Positions 33,416 through 42,139 of a DNA stretch of 63,759 nt are shown here, piece by piece. The translations under genes were made by a program, and so were the position numbers. Under the pieces are notes generated by a model. That model was not told the DNA's origin, searched no databases, and saw only the letters and a list, made by a program, of their open reading frames with translations. Position 1 is the stretch's first letter. The number at the start of each line of letters is the position of its first letter. The stretch comes from Bacteroidota bacterium (GTDB lineage Bacteria > Bacteroidota > Bacteroidia > Flavobacteriales > Flavobacteriaceae), in assembly GCA_029561105.1 (NCBI GenBank), contig JAKQJQ010000195.1, forward strand, positions 1 to 63,759. Direction: 5' to 3'.

Positions 33416-34732
33416 TTACGTTTTGGATTTGAGCCACTTTATGGTTTCTTCGGCTATTTTTTGGTTGAAGTTTCCTTTGGCGTATTGCTGATCGGTGAAA
33501 TTTTTCACGGCTTCGGGCCAACTGTTGCTCTTCATCATGAAATGGTCTAGGTTTGGAATAGTGATCCAAGTGGCAAAACCCGGGTTTTTTTCATTCACGG
33601 TTTTCTCAATCAACATGGGCTCTACGAGCGAACATTGCTCATAATCGGTGCCGCCGTGCAACACCAAAACCGGGCAGTTCGATTCCTGCCAGCTTTTGGC
33701 CAGGTCGAGCGAATCGAGCTGTTGCCAGAATTTCCAATGGCGTCCCCACATATCGTTCGAGCCTTTTTTGTAGCCGAGTTCTGAAATGACGAGGTCCTTG
33801 TATTCGGGAATTTCTACGAGTTGCTCCGGCGATTTTTTCAAGACAAAAAATTCATAGTAAATCTTCTGGATCTTGCGTGTGAAATCTTCGGTCTGCTGGT
33901 ACGTCAAATGGTCGAGCAAAGGTTTTTGCACCCGATGCATCTCGAGTAGAAATTCGCTCCACGGCCTGAATACGCAACCAAAAACCATAATTCCTTTCGG
34001 ATGATGCAGCTTGGCCACTTCAGGAGCAATCGTTCCACCCATAGAATGACCCCAGATGAAAAGGTTCGCCGCATCAACGAAAGGTAATTTTTCCATGTAT
34101 TTATAACCCGCATCGAAGCTTTCAATGTCGGTCACGAGGTCTACTTCGCCGCAAGGTTGGCAGCCAAAACTGTCGCCAAGCCCAGATTTTTCTATCGTCA
34201 CCACAGCGTAACCGTTTTTGAGCCATTCGTCCATGAGCTTGCCATTGTAGCTTTTGGAGTAATTGTCGATGCTGCCGCAACCGTAACCGGGAATCAGCAG
34301 AATGCATGGAAGCTTGGTTTTATTTTTTGGTTTCCGGGTAATCGTGCGCAGGTATCCGTCGCGGAATTTTACCCAATCGTAGATGATATCGACGGTTTCT
34401 GATGTTTCATAAGGTTTCATCACGGCTTTGGTCTTTGCCGAAAGCATTTTGTCGCCCCGCAAATATTGAACTGCGATTTTATCATTGGCGCGAATTGGGC
34501 TCGCGGCTGCAACGTAATCGTCCATTTTTGGCGTTGGCAAACCGTTTACGGCGACCAGCACATCGCCTTTTTTGAGCCGGAGTTGGGCAAATGTTGAATT
34601 GGCGAAAACCGAATCCACCAAAATACCTTTGTCGTTCGCCTTGCCTTGCAAACCCAGGAATGCTTTGCGCTGAGGCATTTGCGCGAACACAAAAACCGGA
34701 ATCAGCAATAAAAATAAAAACCGCTTTTTCAT
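33416..34732 (-). CDS. secreted alpha/beta hydrolase with N-terminal PDZ domain
   Basis: The 438-residue product has a signal peptide (MKKRFLFLLLIPVFVFAQ). A PDZ domain follows (about 25-95, AQLRLKKGDVLVAVNGLPTP). The alpha/beta hydrolase fold has nucleophile elbow GHSMGG, acid in LHGGTDYEQ and His in IPNLDHFMM. The fold and triad support a periplasmic esterase or peptidase. The fusion to PDZ suggests substrate docking. The substrate is unknown. It lies directly downstream of the TonB-dependent receptor (10 bp), so the two are likely one operon and may process an imported compound (inference). Confidence 0.82.
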   Translation of the reverse strand: MKKRFLFLLLIPVFVFAQMPQRKAFLGLQGKANDKGILVDSVFANSTFAQLRLKKGDVLVAVNGLPTPKMDDYVAAASPIRANDKIAVQYLRGDKMLSAKTKAVMKPYETSETVDIIYDWVKFRDGYLRTITRKPKNKTKLPCILLIPGYGCGSIDNYSKSYNGKLMDEWLKNGYAVVTIEKSGLGDSFGCQPCGEVDLVTDIESFDAGYKYMEKLPFVDAANLFIWGHSMGGTIAPEVAKLHHPKGIMVFGCVFRPWSEFLLEMHRVQKPLLDHLTYQQTEDFTRKIQKIYYEFFVLKKSPEQLVEIPEYKDLVISELGYKKGSNDMWGRHWKFWQQLDSLDLAKSWQESNCPVLVLHGGTDYEQCSLVEPMLIEKTVNEKNPGFATWITIPNLDHFMMKSNSWPEAVKNFTDQQYAKGNFNQKIAEETIKWLKSKT

Positions 34733-34742
34733 AAATTAGAGT

Positions 34743-37184
34743 TTAACCATTAGACGAACCCGCACGTTGTTTGATGTCGTCAGCGCCGCCGGTTCGTCTT
34801 CGCATGGCACCGTTTGAGTTCCCGAAATTGTAGGTGTACGACAGCACGATGGTCTGTGTGTCGCGCTTGACCAGAAAATGTTCTGTATAACTCGTAAATC
34901 TTGTTGTCGCCTGGATTTCATTGCTGTTGAAAATGTCGTTTACGGCGAGTTTGAGCGTGCTTTTGTTCTCGAATTTTTTCTGCAAGCCGCAGTTGATAAA
35001 CCAAATGCGTCGGATGCGGTCGAAAGCGTAATTCTCGGGCGCCTGGTAATTCCCTGACAATTCGGCGAAGAATCCGTTGCCGAGCTTGAAATTGTTCTGC
35101 GAGTTGACATTCCACGTAAAATTCCCCGCGTTCTGCAGCGTGGTGTTAGACACTGTCCCTGAGTACGAGCCCACGTAAAAATTGAGGTTGTTGGTTGTAT
35201 CCCACCATTTGGTGACTTTCACAGGAACCACAAAAGCCAAACTGTACACATCCACATGATCCAGGTTGCGCGTGGTTTGTACCGTTACCCTTTCTTCGGT
35301 TTCTGAAGGAGAGATGGTTTCGGTGATGTTGTTTTGGGTACGTGAAAAACTCAAGGTCGTGAAAATTTTCTGGTTGAAAGTGTGCGTGAGTTCTACCGAA
35401 TGCGTGGTTTGTGGCTCTAGTTTTGGGTTTCCCGCTTTGTAGGTCGTCTGGTCGAGGAAGAACTTAAACGGGTTGAGCTGGTCGTAACTCGGGCGCTGGA
35501 TACGGCGGCTGTAATTGATCTCCAGACTGTTCTTTGGGTTAAGATTATACGATACCAGTGCGCTGGGGAAAAGTTGAACGTACGAGTCGTCAAAGAAAGT
35601 TCCGCCAAAGCGTTGTTCGCCCGAAATGTTGGTGTTCTCCATGCGTAAACCCAATTGCACATTCCATTTCCCGAATTCGCGCGACGCATTGGCATAGGCG
35701 GCATTGATGTTTTCCTTGTAGATAAAATGATTGCTTTTGGTGGTGTCGAAAATGTCGGTACCGTTGGATCGGTCGTAAAACGACAACGCGTTGTCGGCTT
35801 TGACATAGCTTGACTTTATACCGGTTTCAAACTTCACTTTGTTGCTGAAGGTCCTGACATAGTCGCTCTTGAGTGCGAAGATATTGAGATCACCACGCAA
35901 ATTTCCGTGTAAGATGTATGCCGGATTGGCGGGACTTTGATCGATATTGTAATAGGTCGTTGTAAAATCCTGGTTGTTTCGGTTGCCGTAATTGGCGTAG
36001 TCAAAATCGGCGGTGAATTCGGTGCCGGTTGTGTCAATCACCCATTTGTAATTGAGGTTGAGCGATCCGTTTTTCCAACGTTCCTTGGTGAGGCTGTTGG
36101 TTTGGAACAAGGAAAGTTTTTGGCGGTTTGGGTTGTACACATCCGACACATTTTCACCGGTTAGGTTGACGTTGTTGCTCACGCCGCTCACCAAAACGCC
36201 CAATGTGTGCTTGTCGTTGATAAAGTAATCCATTCCGCCACGCAAAATGTTGTTTTTCAGGGTAATGTTGAGGAAATTTCGTTGGTCGTAAGCACCGTCG
36301 AATAAGCCATTTTCATAGAAACTGCGGTCGAGCGTCAATCGGTTGAAGCCTTCGCGGTAGGCAAAACTGTAATTGCCGAACAAGTTGATTTTTTTGTTGC
36401 GGTGGTTCAGGCTTAACGTGTTGTTGCTTTTGGGATATCGGCCCTGACCGTAGGAAACCTGCACACTGCCGTTGGTTCCTTTGCGTTTGTCCTTTTTCAT
36501 TTTGATGTTGATGATGGCGGTTCCGGCGGCATCGTATTTTGACGACGGATTGGTAATGAACTCCATTTTCTCGACCGATCCTGATGGAATGCCACGCAGG
36601 TAATTGGCCAGGTTTTGCCCGCTCATCTGGACTTGCTTGCCGTCAATCTGGACAGTGACACCCGACTTGCCGCGCAAACTGATGTTGTCGTTTTGATCAA
36701 CGCGCACGCTAGGCGCTTTCTCAAGCACTTCAAAAGCCGACGAACCCGTTGCAGAAAGACTGTTTTCTAGGTTCACAATCATTTTACCGTCCTGTCTCTC
36801 AATGTAGGGTTTCTCTTTTTTGACGACGACTTCCTGTAAGTTATTCACCGAAGCAGCAATTGTAACGGTCATGTCCACGACGTCGTTGTTCGCGTCGAAA
36901 GCCGTGCCGGTGAATTTGGTTTTGCCGTTTTCAGAAACTTTGATGATGTAATTCCCTTTCGCTACATTTTCAAAGGCAAATGCGCCATTTTCTGAGAGTA
37001 GTTCGGTTTTGACGAGCGATTGGTTTGAATTCAGCAATAGCGAAATCACGGTATTCACGGATAATTTTTGTTCAGAATAGACAACGCCTTCGATAGCAAT
37101 CCTGTCTTGGGCGTTTTGGGCACTCAGCAGCGAAGAGATTGCGGTGACAGCCATAGTGGTGAGGAGGTAGATGACTCGTAACAT
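34743..37184 (-). CDS. TonB-dependent receptor, outer-membrane beta-barrel type
   Basis: The 813-residue receptor has a signal peptide (LLTTMAVTAISSLLSAQ) and a carboxypeptidase-regulatory-like domain (about 22-95, VAKGNYIIKVSENGKTKFTG). The plug has SFEVLEKAPSV-like sequence and VQIDGKQVQMSGQNLANYLRG. The large C-terminal barrel ends DIKQRAGSSNG after the strand IVLSYTYNFG. It takes up a ligand I cannot identify using TonB energy. The ATG at 37184 is chosen over a start 14 codons upstream because it leads straight into the signal peptide; a -7 box lies 25 bp upstream. Confidence 0.88.
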   Translation of the reverse strand: MLRVIYLLTTMAVTAISSLLSAQNAQDRIAIEGVVYSEQKLSVNTVISLLLNSNQSLVKTELLSENGAFAFENVAKGNYIIKVSENGKTKFTGTAFDANNDVVDMTVTIAASVNNLQEVVVKKEKPYIERQDGKMIVNLENSLSATGSSAFEVLEKAPSVRVDQNDNISLRGKSGVTVQIDGKQVQMSGQNLANYLRGIPSGSVEKMEFITNPSSKYDAAGTAIINIKMKKDKRKGTNGSVQVSYGQGRYPKSNNTLSLNHRNKKINLFGNYSFAYREGFNRLTLDRSFYENGLFDGAYDQRNFLNITLKNNILRGGMDYFINDKHTLGVLVSGVSNNVNLTGENVSDVYNPNRQKLSLFQTNSLTKERWKNGSLNLNYKWVIDTTGTEFTADFDYANYGNRNNQDFTTTYYNIDQSPANPAYILHGNLRGDLNIFALKSDYVRTFSNKVKFETGIKSSYVKADNALSFYDRSNGTDIFDTTKSNHFIYKENINAAYANASREFGKWNVQLGLRMENTNISGEQRFGGTFFDDSYVQLFPSALVSYNLNPKNSLEINYSRRIQRPSYDQLNPFKFFLDQTTYKAGNPKLEPQTTHSVELTHTFNQKIFTTLSFSRTQNNITETISPSETEERVTVQTTRNLDHVDVYSLAFVVPVKVTKWWDTTNNLNFYVGSYSGTVSNTTLQNAGNFTWNVNSQNNFKLGNGFFAELSGNYQAPENYAFDRIRRIWFINCGLQKKFENKSTLKLAVNDIFNSNEIQATTRFTSYTEHFLVKRDTQTIVLSYTYNFGNSNGAMRRRTGGADDIKQRAGSSNG

Positions 37185-37208
37185 AATTTTTGATTTTGGA
37201 TGATGGGC

Positions 37209-37216
37209 CAAATATA
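37209..37216 (-). promoter_or_regulatory. -7 element TATATTTG for TonB-dependent receptor
   Basis: The complement of CAAATATA is an exact TAnnTTTG match, 25 bp upstream of the chosen ATG. Confidence 0.6.
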
Positions 37217-37479
37217 AAGGAGGCAAATCAATAATTGATATATCAAATAAATATTTAACAGGATTTTAAAATTTGAGGTTGGGATTACCAGTAGGCAATT
37301 GTAGCGAATTAGTATCGCAACTATAAATTTAGTTACAGATGATGATGAAAAGATTTTTTGTCGACCTAGCGGATTTTTCGAACCTCATAATTTCGACGGC
37401 ATTTGGGTTTTGAGTTCTTTACGTGCGACGAACCCCGACGCCTAATGCTAGTACGTTTATCTTGTCAGTTTGCAGCGTG
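37217..37479. other. gap between receptor and MBL hydrolase genes
   Basis: The stretch is AT-rich up to 37360 and mixed after that. I see no open frame, tRNA or repeat in it and no terminator for the minus-strand MBL gene that ends at 37480. Confidence 0.5.
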
Positions 37480-38337
37480 TTAAAAAAGCTCACTGCACGA
37501 AAAAACTTCTTTCAAACGAACGCCTTTCTCGGTGTTCTCTACCGTGATGATTTCGTTGTGCGCGTCGTGTTCGAGCATGAGATAATAGTTGTTTTTGGCT
37601 GCTTCGGTGAGGAATTTCGCTTTTTCGGGCAAAGTCAACAGCGGACGTGTATCATATCCCATAACGTACGGCAACGGAATATGTCCGGCTGTTGGCAACA
37701 AATCGGCCATAAAGCAAATCGTTTTATCACCATATTGGATTTTTGGGATCATCATTTTCTCGGTATGGCCATCGGCGAAGAAAATGCCAAAACCCAATTC
37801 TGAATTTTCAAGTGTGTCGGCTTCGGGTCTTTTGATGAATTCAAGCTGTCCGCTTTGCTGCATCGGCAGAATATTTTCTGTCAAAAACGAGGCTTTTTCA
37901 CGTGCGTTTGGTTTTGTGGCCCACTGCCAATGATTGTCATTGCTCCAGAACCGGGCATTTTTAAAGGCGGGTTCGTAGCCGGTTTTTTCTTTATTCCATT
38001 GCACGCTGCCGCCACAGTGGTCAAAATGCAGGTGCGTCATGAACACGTCGGTGATGTCATCGCGCGAGAAACCGTATTTGGCGAGTGATTTGTCGATGGT
38101 GTCATCACCCCAAAGCGAGTAATAGCCGAAGAATTTTTCGGATTGCTTGTCGCCCATCCCCGTGTCGATGAGTATCAATCGATTCCCATCTTCAATAAGC
38201 AAACAGCGTGCGGCAATATCGATGAGGTTGTTGGCATCGGCAGGGTTGGTTTTGTTCCAGATGGTTTTGGGTACCACGCCAAACATGGCGCCGCCGTCTA
38301 GTTTGAAATTGCCGGCCATTATGGGATAGAGCTTCAT
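37480..38337 (-). CDS. MBL-fold metallo-hydrolase
   Basis: The 285-residue cytoplasmic protein has the metallo-beta-lactamase signature MTHLHFDHCGG plus downstream ligands in FADGHTEKM and LEHDAH. It also has the N-terminal pattern LIDTGMGDKQ. The family includes lactonases and other hydrolases; the MFGVVPKTIW start is like quorum-quenching-type lactonases, but the substrate is not decidable. It is divergent from sufA, and the spacer holds an inverted-repeat microrepeat element. Confidence 0.85.
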   Translation of the reverse strand: MKLYPIMAGNFKLDGGAMFGVVPKTIWNKTNPADANNLIDIAARCLLIEDGNRLILIDTGMGDKQSEKFFGYYSLWGDDTIDKSLAKYGFSRDDITDVFMTHLHFDHCGGSVQWNKEKTGYEPAFKNARFWSNDNHWQWATKPNAREKASFLTENILPMQQSGQLEFIKRPEADTLENSELGFGIFFADGHTEKMMIPKIQYGDKTICFMADLLPTAGHIPLPYVMGYDTRPLLTLPEKAKFLTEAAKNNYYLMLEHDAHNEIITVENTEKGVRLKEVFSCSELF

Positions 38338-38341
38338 AGTA

Positions 38342-38484
38342 AAAAAGGTTCAGGGTGCAGGGCACAGGGTTAAAATGTTGGCACGCAAGTTACAGAATTC
38401 CAAAACAAAATTCGAAACCTAAACGACCCGAAACGTTAACGTTTTTTATTTCACCCTGCACCTTGTTCCCTGCACCTTGTACCT
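38342..38484. repeat. inverted-repeat microrepeat element without gene (E2)
   Basis: The left arm GGTTCAGGGTGCAGGGCACA and right arm CCCTGCACCTTGTTCCCTGC are approximate reverse complements made of the same ACCCTG unit as E1. About 70 bp between the arms hold no gene. It sits between the MBL start and the sufA promoter. Confidence 0.6.
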
Positions 38485-38532
38485 TTTCGTTATAAAAATG
38501 TTACCCGATGCGACAAAAACCTTTTTATGACT

Positions 38533-38540
38533 TATCTTTG
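38533..38540 (+). promoter_or_regulatory. -7 element TATCTTTG for the suf operon
   Basis: It is an exact TAnnTTTG match, 29 bp before sufA. No other strong -7 box was seen before sufB, sufC or sufD, so this may drive all four. Confidence 0.6.
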
Positions 38541-38569
38541 CGGTTAATTTAGACAAAATCAATATAGCT

Positions 38570-38899
38570 ATGATCAAAGTATCTGATACGGCCAGCAAGA
38601 AAATTGTCTCCATGATGAGTGAAGACGGCTTTGATGCAGCCAAAGACTATGTGCGGGTTGGTGTAAAAAGCGGCGGTTGTTCAGGCTTGTCGTACGAACT
38701 CAAATTCGACAGGCAACTCTCAGAAAACGACAAGGTTTTTGAAGACAACAATGTAAAGATTGCCGTAGAGAAAAAGAGTTTCCTTTATTTGGCAGGCACC
38801 ATACTCGAGTTTTCGGGCGGGCTCAACGGCAAAGGATTTGTATTCAACAACCCAAATGCGACGCGTACTTGCGGCTGTGGGGAAAGTTTTTCATTATAA
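38570..38899 (+). CDS. sufA: iron-sulfur cluster carrier SufA (IscA/HesB family)
   Basis: The 109-residue A-type carrier has the three conserved Cys in VKSGGCSGLSYEL and TRTCGCGESF. It receives [Fe-S] clusters from SufBCD and passes them to target proteins. It is the first gene of the SUF locus. The stop codon TAA merges with the start of an inverted-repeat element, and sufB begins 97 bp later. Confidence 0.92.
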   Translation: MIKVSDTASKKIVSMMSEDGFDAAKDYVRVGVKSGGCSGLSYELKFDRQLSENDKVFEDNNVKIAVEKKSFLYLAGTILEFSGGLNGKGFVFNNPNATRTCGCGESFSL

Positions 38900-38990
38900 G
38901 TCGAAAGTGAAAAGAGAAAAGTCGAAAGAAGTCGCACGACTTTCTACTTTTGACTTTCCATTTCCCGCTTCTGACTTTCAACTTTAGACT
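38898..38990. repeat. inverted-repeat microrepeat element without gene (E3), sufA/sufB spacer
   Basis: The left arm contains GTCGAAAGTGAAAAGAGAAA and GTCGAAAGAAGTCG. The right arm contains CGACTTTCTACTTTTGACTT and CTGACTTTCAACTTTAGACT. They are reverse-complementary in unit (AGTCGAAAGT). The element fills the spacer from the sufA stop to 6 bp before the sufB ATG. Confidence 0.75.
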
Positions 38991-38996
38991 AAAAAC

Positions 38997-40445
38997 ATGT
39001 CAAAATACACCGAAGACGATTTAAAAGTCGAGCTCGAAAACAAAGAATACGAGTACGGATTTTACACCGATATTGAATCGGATACTTTTCCCGTTGGCCT
39101 CAACGAAGATATTGTACGCGCCATTTCAAAGAAAAAGGAAGAGCCGCAATGGATGACCGATTGGCGCATCGAAGCCTTTCGCGCGTGGCAGGAAATGACC
39201 GAGCCCGAATGGGCCAACGTACATTACGAAAAGCCCGATTTCCAGGCCATTTCGTATTATTCGGCACCGCTCAAAAAAGCCAAATACGAAAGTTTGGACG
39301 AAGTAGATCCTGAGCTTTTAGAAACCTTCAAGAAACTCGGCATTTCCATCGATGAGCAAAAAATGCTTTCGGGCGTAGCCGTAGATATTGTCATGGATTC
39401 GGTTTCGGTGGCCACGACTTTCAAAAAGACACTCGCTGAAAAAGGCATTATTTTCTGTTCGATTTCTGAAGCGATCAAAGAACATCCAGAATTGGTGCAG
39501 AAATACATCGGGTCGGTCGTTCCGCAAAAAGACAACTTTTACGCTGCGCTGAACTCGGCGGTTTTCTCCGACGGTTCGTTCTGCTACATCCCAAAAGGCG
39601 TGCGTTGCCCAATGGAATTGTCCACTTATTTCAGGATCAACCAAGCCGGAACCGGACAATTTGAAAGGACGCTCGTCATTGCCGACGAAGGCAGTTACGT
39701 ATCGTACCTGGAAGGTTGTACCGCACCAAGCCGTGACGAAAACCAATTGCACGCGGCCGTGGTAGAACTCATCGCTCTGGACGATGCCGAAATCAAGTAT
39801 TCTACCGTCCAGAACTGGTTTCCGGGCAACAAAGAAGGCAAGGGCGGCGTGTACAATTTTGTGACCAAGCGCGGACTTTGTGAGAAGAATGCGAAGATTT
39901 CATGGACTCAGGTAGAGACCGGTTCGGCCGTCACCTGGAAATATCCAAGTTGCGTTTTGAAAGGCGACAATTCTGTGGGTGAATTCTATTCGATTGCGGT
40001 AACCAACAATTTCCAGCAAGCCGACACCGGAACCAAGATGATCCACTTGGGTAAAAACACCAAATCGACGATCATTTCCAAAGGAATTTCTGCCGGAAAA
40101 TCTCAAAACTCCTACCGCGGACTCGTCCAGATTTCGCCACGCGCCGAGAACGCCAGAAACTTTTCGCAATGCGATTCGCTTTTAATGGGCAACAATTGCG
40201 GTGCGCATACTTTCCCGTATATCGAGAGCAAGAATCCATCGGCCAAGATTGAGCATGAAGCCACGACGAGTAAAATCGGCGAAGACCAGGTTTTTTATTG
40301 CAACCAGCGCGGCATCCCAACAGAAAAGGCAATCGCTTTGATCGTAAACGGTTTCAGTAAGGACGTACTCAACAAACTCCCGATGGAATTTGCCGTAGAG
40401 GCGCAAAAATTATTAGAAATTTCTTTAGAAGGAAGTGTTGGTTAA
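38997..40445 (+). CDS. sufB: Fe-S cluster scaffold SufB
   Basis: SufB is the scaffold subunit of the SufBC2D complex, where clusters are built. The 482-residue protein has the family core [40 protein letters not shown] and [21 protein letters not shown]. The C-terminal [21 protein letters not shown] carries a conserved Cys. The length is normal. The stop codon is fused to the left arm of an inverted-repeat element that carries a four-helix-bundle gene. Confidence 0.96.
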   Translation: MSKYTEDDLKVELENKEYEYGFYTDIESDTFPVGLNEDIVRAISKKKEEPQWMTDWRIEAFRAWQEMTEPEWANVHYEKPDFQAISYYSAPLKKAKYESLDEVDPELLETFKKLGISIDEQKMLSGVAVDIVMDSVSVATTFKKTLAEKGIIFCSISEAIKEHPELVQKYIGSVVPQKDNFYAALNSAVFSDGSFCYIPKGVRCPMELSTYFRINQAGTGQFERTLVIADEGSYVSYLEGCTAPSRDENQLHAAVVELIALDDAEIKYSTVQNWFPGNKEGKGGVYNFVTKRGLCEKNAKISWTQVETGSAVTWKYPSCVLKGDNSVGEFYSIAVTNNFQQADTGTKMIHLGKNTKSTIISKGISAGKSQNSYRGLVQISPRAENARNFSQCDSLLMGNNCGAHTFPYIESKNPSAKIEHEATTSKIGEDQVFYCNQRGIPTEKAIALIVNGFSKDVLNKLPMEFAVEAQKLLEISLEGSVG

Positions 40446-40896
40446 TTTGAAAATAAGATAATTTGAAAATTTGAAAATGGAGCGCAAGGAGAATATCATT
40501 GTACAATTGACTTTTAAATTTGCGCTCGAAATTATTAGCTATTCAGAATTACTCCAAGACCACAAAAAATATGTGATAGCCAATCAATTATTAAAAGCCG
40601 GCACATCCATTGGAGCTAATATAAGAGAAGCTCAAAATGCAGAGAGCAAACAAGATTTTATCCACAAGTTCAAGATAGCCGCCAAAGAAATTGAAGAGAC
40701 GTTTTATTGGTTGGAATTGTGTGAGTTTTCCGAAAATTATCCTTCGGTCAAAACTTTGAATGAACAATTGGAAAATATATCAAGAATCGTAAATAAAATA
40801 ATTATAACATCTAAACACCAATAAATAATTGAATTTTGGACCAAGGAGTGAATCGTCATTTCCAAATTTCCAAATTTCCAAATTTCCAAATCCACA
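40444..40896. mobile_element. inverted-repeat element carrying a four-helix-bundle gene (E4), sufB/sufC spacer
   Basis: The left arm (40444-40479) repeats AATTTGAAAAT. The right arm (40855-40896) repeats TTTCCAAA four times and is its approximate reverse complement. The gene ATG sits at the inner end of the left arm, and a mirror-image CAT starts the right arm. The element exactly fills the gap between the sufB stop and sufC start. No transposase and no target duplication were seen. Confidence 0.6.
40477..40824 (+). CDS. four-helix-bundle protein (23S rRNA intervening-sequence/Avd-like family)
   Basis: The 115-residue product shows the family pattern KFALEIISYSELL, then ANQLLKAGTSIGANIREAQNAESKQDF, then KIAAKEIEETFYWLELC. 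Members of this family occur inside 23S rRNA intervening sequences of some bacteria and resemble Avd of diversity-generating retroelements. They are thought to bind nucleic acid, but no activity is established. The ATG at 40477 lies in the left arm of the element. The gene is AT-rich compared with sufB and sufC, suggesting later arrival. It has no known role in Fe-S assembly. Confidence 0.85.
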   Translation: MERKENIIVQLTFKFALEIISYSELLQDHKKYVIANQLLKAGTSIGANIREAQNAESKQDFIHKFKIAAKEIEETFYWLELCEFSENYPSVKTLNEQLENISRIVNKIIITSKHQ

Positions 40897-41643
40897 ATGT
40901 TACAAATCAATAATTTACACGCGAGAGTAGAAGATAAAGATATTTTAAAAGGCATCAACCTCACGGTCAACGCCGGAGAGGTACACGCAATCATGGGGCC
41001 AAACGGTTCCGGGAAAAGTACACTTTCGGCCGTAATTGCCGGCAATGAGAACTATGAGGTTACCGAGGGCGAAGTGATCCTCGACGGTGAAGACCTCGCA
41101 GACATGGCGCCAGAAGAACGCGCGCACAAAGGCGTGTTCCTATCCTTTCAATATCCGGTAGAAATCCCAGGCGTTTCGGTGACCAACTTTATGAAAACGG
41201 CTATCAATGAAACCCGCAAAGCCAAAGGACTTGAAGAAATGCCGGCCAATGAAATGCTCAAATTGATCCGCGAGAAATCAGAATTGTTAGAAATTGACCG
41301 CAAATTCATGTCGCGCTCGCTCAACGAAGGTTTTTCTGGCGGTGAGAAAAAACGCAACGAGATTTTCCAGATGGCCATGCTCGACCCGAAATTGGCTATC
41401 CTTGATGAAACCGATTCCGGTCTCGATATCGACGCGCTGCGCATCGTGGCCAACGGTGTCAACAAACTCAAAAGCGAGAAGAATGCGGTGATTGTCATCA
41501 CGCACTACCAAAGGCTTCTGGATTATATCGTCCCTGATTTCGTGCACGTTTTATACAACGGAAAAATCGTGAAATCGGGTGGGAAGGAACTCGCTTATGA
41601 ATTGGAGGAAAAGGGATACGATTGGATTAAAGCGGAGAATTAG
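40897..41643 (+). CDS. sufC: Fe-S assembly ATPase SufC
   Basis: SufC is the ABC-type ATPase of SufBC2D that powers scaffold rearrangement. The 248-residue protein has Walker A GPNGSGKSTLS near residue 35 and the signature FSGGEKKRNEI. Walker B is PKLAILDETDSGLDIDAL, followed by the H-loop VIVITHYQRLL. The start ATG directly abuts the right arm of the preceding repeat element. The stop TAG is fused to the next one. Confidence 0.96.
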   Translation: MLQINNLHARVEDKDILKGINLTVNAGEVHAIMGPNGSGKSTLSAVIAGNENYEVTEGEVILDGEDLADMAPEERAHKGVFLSFQYPVEIPGVSVTNFMKTAINETRKAKGLEEMPANEMLKLIREKSELLEIDRKFMSRSLNEGFSGGEKKRNEIFQMAMLDPKLAILDETDSGLDIDALRIVANGVNKLKSEKNAVIVITHYQRLLDYIVPDFVHVLYNGKIVKSGGKELAYELEEKGYDWIKAEN

Positions 41644-42134
41644 TCGAAAGTGAAAAGTCGAAAGTCCAAAGAAAGGGACTTCGCGAATTGATAAGCCATT
41701 TTAAAATTTATAAGCCATGCAGAATTTTACCACTTTCGAGGAGATAATTTCCTGGAAGAAAGCCAGGTCGTTAAATCGGGAAATCTATTTAACAACAGAA
41801 GAAGTTTTTAAAAAAGATTTCGATTTAGCGAGGCAAATCAGGCGGGCATCCGTCTCGATTTCTTCAAATATCGCAGAAGGGTTCGAAAGACATACAGACA
41901 AAGAGTTTATTCATTTTCTCTATGTCGCAAAAGCATCCGCAGGAGAAGTTAGGTCACAATTGTATTTGATTTTTGATTTGAACTACATCCCAAAAGAAAC
42001 GTTAGAAAATTTACTTTTTAAAGTAACCGAAATATCAAAATTATTAGCAGGTTTTATCAAATACCTCGAAACTAAAAAACAGTAACAGTCTCCAAGTTAA
42101 GGTCTTTCGACTTTCGACTTTTGACTTTCGACTC
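41642..42134. mobile_element. inverted-repeat element carrying a second four-helix-bundle gene (E5), sufC/sufD spacer
   Basis: The left arm (from 41642) reads AGTCGAAAGTGAAAAGTCGA. The right arm (42101-42134) reads CTTTCGACTTTCGACTTTTG and further units, its near-exact reverse complement over about 30 bp. The unit is the same as in E3 and unlike E4. The element spans from the sufC stop codon to 5 bp before the sufD ATG. Confidence 0.65.
41717..42085 (+). CDS. four-helix-bundle protein (23S rRNA intervening-sequence/Avd-like family)
   Basis: The 122-residue product has the signature DFDLARQIRRASVSISSNIAEGFER near its middle, then KEFIHFLYVAKASAGEVRSQL and a C-terminal helix ending GFIKYLETKKQ. 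It belongs to the same family as the protein in the sufB/sufC spacer but is clearly diverged, so it is not a simple local duplicate. The nine-base direct repeat ATAAGCCAT occurs twice just before and at the start codon. Function is unknown. Its placement inside an inverted-repeat element is the only clue. Confidence 0.85.
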   Translation: MQNFTTFEEIISWKKARSLNREIYLTTEEVFKKDFDLARQIRRASVSISSNIAEGFERHTDKEFIHFLYVAKASAGEVRSQLYLIFDLNYIPKETLENLLFKVTEISKLLAGFIKYLETKKQ

Positions 42135-42139
42135 AACTA

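Noticed and set aside
37893-37908. TTTTTCACGTGCG in the MBL gene as a parS site
   Set aside because: Only one half-site is present; the right half lacks GAAAC.
40477-42085. Sign of a 23S rRNA gene because intervening-sequence-type proteins are encoded
   Set aside because: The flanks are suf genes and no rRNA sequence is visible; the family also occurs outside rRNA genes.
40444-42134. Ordinary insertion sequences
   Set aside because: There is no transposase, no DDE or HUH motif and no target-site duplication; ends are microrepeats, not a classic terminal inverted repeat.
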